From contig NC_051070.1 in NCBI RefSeq assembly GCF_004664715.2, positions 41,256,456-41,320,455 on the forward strand: a DNA stretch of 64,000 nt, in the 5' to 3' direction. Source of the stretch: Peromyscus leucopus (Eukaryota; Chordata; Mammalia; Rodentia; Cricetidae). The stretch's first letter is position 1, and the number at the start of each line of letters is the position of its first letter. This document shows positions 57,610 through 64,000 of this stretch, one piece after another. The notes beneath the pieces were generated by a model. It saw nothing but the letters and a program-made list of their open reading frames with translations. It did not search any database and was not told the DNA's origin. The translations under genes were made by a program, and so were the position numbers.

Positions 57610-58118
57610 TGTGGTGATGTTTTATATTATAAAATATAAACTATATTATCCCAATATAGTTTATCTGTCAATCAGAGGAAAAAGCCATCCACTATAGTAA
57701 ACATAGAAATCAGGCAATGGTAGCACACACCTTTAATCCTATCACTCAAGAGGCAGGGATCTATCTGGATCTCAGTGAGTTCAAGACCATGCTGGGAACA
57801 GAACCAGGCATGGTGGCACATGCCTTAAATTCCAACAGTAGTTAAACATAAAGGTCTGGATGTATGTGCAGACAAGAAGGATGTGACAGAGCTGGGCAGG
57901 AAGAGGAAGTGATGTAGCTTGATGCAGAGAGAAAATGAGGTAGTAAAACAGAAAGGTATATAGGCATGGGTATACAGGAAGTAGCACTTTTGACGGAGGA
58001 TTTCCAAGTGATAAGAACATGGCTGTCTTCTTTCTGCTTTTCTGATCTCTCAGCTTTTCACCTCAATATCTGGCTTTGGATTTTTTATTAATAAGACCGT
58101 TTAGCAATTTGTCCTACA
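57610..58118 (+). mobile_element. Solo LTR with B1-like U3 segments and perfect target duplication
   Basis: 509 bp from tgtggtgatgttttatatta to ...ttgtcctaca, flanked by a perfect ttctct at 57604-57609 and 58119-58124. U3 contains two B1-derived heads (57718-57745 and 57812-57832); a TATA-like 'ggtatataggc' lies at 57956-57966. U5 ends 'ttattaataagaccgtttag'. This U5 is the reference for the reversed segment in the chimera at 43654-43812. Confidence 0.93.
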
Positions 58119-61100
58119 TTCTCTCTTATATGTGAATGCTAAATTTTAATTTTCATAATATGTGTATCCATGTGAGTATGAATACAGATAATCATCTGAA
58201 ATCAAAAATGAGATCAGAAGAGGAGAAAAAATTTTGTAGAAAATGGGAATAATATACAACATATGACATGCAAGCTGAACATGTAATATATGGGAGTGGG
58301 GATGGGTAGGAGACCGAGAAGAGGGAGAGAAGAAGTATGAAATGCCAAAATGAAACATTTGTTTGTATAATAATTAAAAAATAAGCACCAATCACTATAA
58401 CAACCTTAAATAAGCCATAGATAATTTGTTATATAAACAGTAAAAAGAAAATTTAAAATTAGGAAAAAAATCTGCCTATTAGTTACAAATATTCTTTGTG
58501 CTTAGGGCTAGTTTGTTTTGTTTTTTTTTTTTTAATTTGTTGTTATTTTTGTTTTTTTTTAACTTCAGAATTCAAGTTTTTGTCTTTTTTATAGTTTTTT
58601 ATTTTTTTTTAATTTTAACTGTCCAGATAGGGTATATTAATGGTAAATAAAACCTATGAGTCTTTAGTTAATATCTGGGGTTCTCTATAATGTTTTCTCT
58701 GATTATTATATACTGTAGCCATAGCAGTCAGAGGTATATAAATCCACTCATGTAGTTGTTTTTTCTCTATTTTTGTGTTTGGGTTTTGTACTGGTGAAAT
58801 ATTATGATAAAGATTTCTCTCATATTCTTAGAGACTCAATTTTTTTTCTGGGCATTACTGTCAAAGTTAATAATACTCTTGAGGTCACTTAAAACTTCTA
58901 TCCTATTCTGTGCCAACCTGTTTGTTTAATATGCCTTTAAGAGCACCATGTGACAGTGAATCTTACTTGCCCTGGATTTCTCATAATCAACTTTTACAAA
59001 TTAAGTTAATGCTTAAGTGTAATCTCAAATTATATACTCTCCCATGTCCCTTATCGATGAGTAATGTAGGTCTGTATGTGTGTTATGATTATCAGTTGTT
59101 GTAAAAAACACATAGAAGTTGAAAGAAATATTAAAATTATTATCCACCTTATATGTTGAGTGCAATATGCCAATATTGTTTCATAAATGATGGTGTTTAT
59201 AGTACTGTATGTTGTCTGGGCCAGCTGTGGTACAGTTGGAATCAGTGATTTAACCCCAAGTAAAATTATTTTAAAGATGTCTGTAAACTTTACCTCATCT
59301 TTCCCATGTGGTATTTTCCGTTGTGTTCAATAGATGAGAGATGAAAGCTGTTTGCTGGAGACACATGCACAAAAAGGCAGACACAGATAATATAAGACAA
59401 TGCTCAGGAAGGCACAGATTCAAACCCATAGACTAGGCTGTGATGATGAGAGACAAAGGGAGAGTGAAGTAGAGAGTTCACATCCAAGTTCACTCTTGTT
59501 TACATGACAGCCAAGGGAAGTGTGTTATTAATTTGTTTTCCATAATGTGACTCTGATACATTATTGGTGTTTATGAGTTTATTACTAATACGTTTAAACA
59601 CACCAGATTTTATTACACATTATGAAGCATCTATATTGAGTTAAATCTACCCAGAATTTCTCTAAAAATTCCAGCTCAGCTACAGTTTTATTCTCGTAGC
59701 TCTTCATCATATATGTAACTGTAATCAAACTGGAGGCTAACAGGAGCCTAGGAAAGTTAGAAACACACTGGGAAGTAAAGTTTTATATAATTCTATTGGT
59801 GTTAACCTTTTGTGTATTTGTGCATCTCAGCTATGACATTAAGAACACATTAATTACCATTTAACCACTCTGGTGAAACTGTGAAGTGTGAAGAATCGCA
59901 AGTTCAAGACACAACTTTCACTAAGCAGAATAAGGGCACAATAAGTTTATCTCTTTGTTTTGATTTGGGTTGCTTTTTTTCATGGAAAGTATTTGTGACA
60001 TTTGTATAAAATTTGAGTATATTTTACCTTAATTACTCCCCCTCCCATGCAAAAGTGACATGATGTTCTTTTTTTTAGTTTTCAGCAAATCTAATGAGAT
60101 CTTGAAGGTTAACTTCAGGAAGGTGAGTGATCGCCAGCCATTTCTTTGCTCTACAATTTTTTTATTCCCTGCCAATTTATATTTTACCACAAGTAATAAA
60201 TCAATAGTATTAAGTATCTGGCTGCAACAACAATTTTCTTAAATTGACTGCCTCTCCAGATATAGGGCCTGGGGATCCTGAACTATCAGGTCTGTGGTGG
60301 ACCTAAGAAATTTGTAGTTTTACAGTTTACCCATACTTTTCATATGAAATGTGTGGCATGACTTCCAAAGTTGGAACTGAGGTAGGAAATCATATAAACC
60401 TTTTAAATGTGGGATACACATATTATATGCAAGTAATTTTACAAGTGATATTGTGTTAATTGAGACTGGTGAGCAAATACAGCATTTATTCTGATCATAC
60501 TCACCCACAATTTTTATGCCACCTCTTTACAAATGCACCCAACTATACTCTCCATTTTATGTACTCTTTTCTGTTAATAACTCTGGCAAATTCAGTATCC
60601 TGATGGTGTTGTAGCACTGGAGCAAAATTAATCTACCAGCATCCATAACAATATTCATGGCCATGTAATTCAAGTTCCATCATAGAAGCAAGTAGAATTG
60701 TTACTTTTTTGTTTAATAATTAAATTAAGCATTACTTTGCTAGTTTATAATTATTCAAAATATCTCTATTTGAAAAGTAATATCCCCAATGTTTTATGTT
60801 GTCTATTACATGATCACATAATGCATTTATCCACTAATGTACAGTCATCAAAAAGAGCAAGTGACCCCTAGAACAATTCATCACTTAAGAAATGTAAATT
60901 TCTGGAAAAATAAACAGACTCAGTCACACAAAAATGCTTCTAGCAAGGATGGCATTTTTTTCTAGTTCAGACATTTTGCAAATAAAATGAACCAACAGAA
61001 GAAACATGTTTGGATAACATCTGCTTTCTTCAGCTTGTATAGATTGAAACAAAGGATGTACTAGAGTATTCCCCATTAATTGTTTCCATTGTGCGTGAAT

Positions 61101-61529
61101 TACCCTGAATATCCAATTCACTTTATTCTACAGCTTCCCATTAAAACCAAAGCTTCTAAAGTTTGTGGGCCATCATTTTATATGCTACATTTAATATGCA
61201 AACTAATTTTGAAAGGAAGCAGCACCTGCAAATTCAATTGAATTTGCATAATAAATATAGGAGAGATTCAAAGCTTGCCTTGTAGAATACAATGATAGAG
61301 GTAGAAGCAGCTATGGGTGAGTGCTGTGTGACAAAATTTTCCTCAGAACTGAATTTCAAGGTCAGAGTAGGACAAGTAATCTACTATAAACATTTCATAT
61401 AAGTGGATATTTCACATTAGAGCATGTAAGTATTATCCTTCATTCCCATAGTGACAGAGCAACCATTTCTTTTGTCAACAAATCTTGAATTATTTACTTG
61501 AACAGCTTCCTGGCTCACATGTATTGTCT
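58119..61529. other. AT-rich DNA without recognised genes
   Basis: 58230-58360 resembles a poorly preserved L1 3' UTR (G-rich, ...gggagtggggatgggtagg). Poly-T tracts near 58520-58610. Nothing else recognised. Confidence 0.35.
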
Positions 61530-61680
61530 CTGAACATGGTAGATTGCATCTCTAACATCCAGACTAATGAAGCTGAAGCAGGAGAAATACCAAAAGCTTG
61601 AAGCCAGAAGTCTGAAACTTTGTGAGTTTAAGACCAACCTGGGCTGCAGTCTGAGATCTTGACAAAGAGGAAAAAAATAA
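61530..61680 (+). mobile_element. Old B1-like SINE
   Basis: Diverged: 'catggtagattgcatctcta', 'gtgagtttaagaccaacctg' and 'ggctgcagtctgagatcttg', then an A-rich end. Confidence 0.6.
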
Positions 61681-61910
61681 AACGAGACAACAAAAAGGAG
61701 CTCACATTTAAAGATAAAAATCTGTAAACTTTTTTCAACCTCATTTGGTAGCAATTTAAAGTCTTAAATTCTAATATTGTTACTTTTATAATTTATTTTA
61801 TTTGTTGAACTTAAGGCTATTTATCCTTCTTCAAATTTATATAAAATGGGCTCTTGTATATGACAGTCATGCCTATCAATAAGCAAACAGATGAAAATAA
61901 TACTAAAGCC

Positions 61911-62066
61911 ATGAGATGGTAGCACATGCCTTTAATCCCAGCACTCGGGAGGCAGAGGCAATCAGATCTCTGTGAGTTCAAGGCCAGTCTGGTCTACAAA
62001 TTGATTTCCTGGACACCCAGAGATGTTACATGGGAAAACCCTGTCTAAAAAGAAAAGAAAATAATA
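61911..62066 (+). mobile_element. B1 SINE
   Basis: Nearly complete: 'gatggtagcacatgccttta', 'atcccagcactcgggaggca', 'gttcaaggccagtctggtct' and 'aaaccctgtctaaaaagaaa'. The usual 'ctaggaaaggcacaaagc' part is altered. Confidence 0.9.
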
Positions 62067-62149
62067 TTTAGGTTTTGTTCGATATTTTTGTCTTACTTTA
62101 TTTTTGGTTGTTCTGGTATTTATTTTGTTTTATTAATGTTTTATGTTTT

Positions 62150-62278
62150 TAAGAAAGAGAGAACATGCAGATGAGAATGTAGTGATGTGGGGAAGATCTG
62201 TGCAGAGGTGAAGGAGGGCATACTATATTTTGTAAAAATATATTAGAAATTGTTATGAAAATGAAAATAAATTTTTCT
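62150..62278 (+). mobile_element. LINE-1 3' end, short and diverged
   Basis: 'gtgaaggagggcatactata' and 'tatgaaaatgaaaataaatt' followed by 'tttcttcaaaactcatttta' resemble an old L1 3' terminus. Tentative. Confidence 0.4.
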
Positions 62279-63766
62279 TCAAAACTCATTTTATAAAATC
62301 TAGCTATCTTTTTACTCTTAGATTCAAGGGAAGCTCTTAAACATGGTTTCTGTGACAGGAAGGAGAAGAAATATTATCCACAAGCCTCAATCTCCTACCC
62401 CAAACCTTACATTGGTATGCCACTAAGTGTTAATATATGAAATTAATTATAAATTATTATATATTATGTGTATATATTTCTATATATTAGAATAATAATG
62501 AGGCAGAAAAAAACAGTTAACAGCTGAAAACATAAGAAAATATGAATGAGTTTAAACTTTGTGAATTTTGTCTTATTTTTCCCCGTGAACATATATATGT
62601 GTGTGTGATGGTGGTGGTGGTGGTGGTGGTGGTGTGTGTGTGGGGGGGTGTATAAGGTATATATAGGAATTTACTATGAGTATATAAGTAATAATCATTA
62701 ATTAATTTCTGTTTACTACTCACCTTTACTGTTTTTATTTATCTCCTTTATAGAGCAAGCCTCTTTTCCAACAAAATCATATACATCACAAAACTATATC
62801 ATCATAAAAATACCTCTTTAAGGATTTATAACACATATGGCTTAAACTTAATTATACCATGCATATTTGTGTGTGTATAAGAGAGAAATAAAATATATTC
62901 AATAATGTATGTGTATATACATTAGATGTTATAGTACTATACATAAATGCTAAGAGAATGTCATATTTGGCATTTTTTTTGCTTGTTTCTCACTGGGATT
63001 CAAAAGATACTCCTTCAAAATGTTAAAGTGACCCCTGCCCCCTATATTTCAATTATGCCCTACAACTTCTTGGTAAGCCCATATTGCTGAAGAAAAAACA
63101 CACTTGAATTCTAGGGCATGGAAATATGAACTAGCTCTTATTGGAAGATTCTCTATACTGTCTACCTTCTATAATGCTAGAAAATTCTATTTATATTAAC
63201 TGGGGATAAAGATAGAGATTAATACAGAGACCTGTAGCTGGTCAAGGTACAGAGAATAGAAGAACATGGTTTTCTCAGCTCTAAATGTAACAACTATTTC
63301 ACTACCTCTCCCCCCAAAACATTTTTAATCATTTCCAAAGAGAAGTAGAAAAGATTATAAGAACCCAAAACAGTTGTTATCTGCTGTGAAATATTATTTC
63401 CTTTACATCATGGGCCAATTGCACACATGAATTCACTGCGGTTATGACAATGTAAGACCCGCAGAAAATAAAACCAGATAAATAAAGAACTGGCATGGGT
63501 GGGTGAGAGGCTCATGAAATTCCATAAGTGAAGGCTGCTAAGAAGCTGCTGACAAATGATGGCTGTTGGTTGGGATAGGGATAGTAAGGTTATTTCAGAG
63601 ATATGGCCTCTGTGAGTTTACCCATGCTCTAGGGATGATCTCACACCCATGCACCTACAGAAAGCACTAAGTAAACTCAGTTCATTTCAGAATATAAGAC
63701 AGCACATAACATTAGGAGGAAAAATGGTGGGAAAATAGTGAAGGAACTGGAAAGGGTCTGTGAAGA
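62279..63766. other. AT-rich DNA without recognised genes
   Basis: Contains the GTG/TG microsatellite at 62600-62650 and nothing else recognised. Confidence 0.4.
62600..62650. repeat. (GGT)n/(TG)n microsatellite
   Basis: About nine GGT units followed by TG units and a G run. Confidence 0.9.
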
Positions 63767-64000
63767 TGTGATGGTTTGAATACGCATGCCATCCATAGGC
63801 TCATATCTGACGACCACATCTCCAGGTGAGAGAACTGTTTGAGAAGGATGAGGAAATCTGGCGTTGTTTGAGGGGTATGTCACTGAGGGCAAGTTTTCAG
63901 GCATCAAAAGAATCACAGCAATCCCAGTTTTACTCTCTCTGCCTAGTTTCACAGTTGTAGCTCAGGATCTGATCTCTTAGCTACTGCTCCTGGGGATACC
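63767..64000 (+). mobile_element. MaLR (ORR1/MT-type) LTR, cut by the window edge
   Basis: Begins tgtgatggtttgaatacgca at 63767, followed by 'ccataggctcatatctga' and 'gaggggtatgtcactgaggg', as in MaLR LTRs. Sense. The 3' end lies beyond the window. Confidence 0.85.

Noticed and set aside
62321..62420. Possible host exon flanked by AG/GT words
   Set aside because: Frame is short, no conserved residues recognised, and such splice words are frequent by chance.

Overview
This window looks like intergenic or intronic DNA from a muroid rodent, most likely a cricetid (vole, hamster or deer-mouse group). The evidence is the repeat content: B1, B2/B3, B4-like and ID SINEs, rodent L1 families, MaLR/ORR1 LTRs, rodent hAT elements (URR1- and RCHARR1-like), and B1 copies with the 'agctttg.g.ctttcctgg' segment that I associate with cricetids rather than mouse. 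I found no host protein-coding exon and no functional tRNA or rRNA gene. The open frames of 60-180 codons outside the retroviral part fall in repeats, simple-sequence tracts or unconserved DNA and read as chance frames.

Layout. 0-9 kb: a 5'-truncated L1 with a perfect 21-bp target duplication (749-2515), an old antisense L1 (3.1-4.6 kb), an unrecognised retroelement 3' end with degenerate internal repetition (5.5-7.1 kb), and a 40-bp inverted repeat (9.28-9.42 kb). 9.4-19.9 kb is a nested retroviral district: an ORR1 LTR; a decayed betaretrovirus-like ERV (LTR, decayed tRNA-Lys primer site, gag, protease and integrase remnants) whose 5' LTR was split by a young IAP-like element (10128-12970); a further solo LTR (17296-17713); and a MaLR element. 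20-24 kb: three L1 pieces. 26-32 kb: a URR1-like element split by an LTR-like insertion, B1, B2/B3, and an LTR with embedded B1-like sequence. 33-40 kb: an old antisense L1 interrupted by an ERV-like insertion (itself carrying a solo LTR) and by another LTR, then a third copy of the L1 family seen at 0.8 and 20 kb. 42-45 kb: antisense L1s, one carrying a small tRNA-Lys/LTR chimera, then RCHARR1 inside URR1. 47-58 kb: URR1, a twin-primed inverted L1, ID, three LTRs, B1, old L1. 58-64 kb: mostly unrecognised AT-rich DNA with two B1-type SINEs and the start of a MaLR LTR at the right edge.

The retroviral pieces are damaged. The IAP-like element keeps both LTRs, primer site, polypurine tract and a 283-codon gag frame, but lacks part of capsid and everything from there to the env transmembrane region. 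The most unusual observations are: (1) the tRNA-Lys/reverse-U5 chimera at 43654-43812, which has the order of tRNA-primed minus-strand strong-stop DNA; (2) the splice-donor-bearing tandem array in the IAP-like leader; (3) the mosaic LTR at 52240-52758; (4) an inverted copy of the ERV's downstream repeat lying where reverse transcriptase should be. Family names come from recognition by eye and not from a library search.
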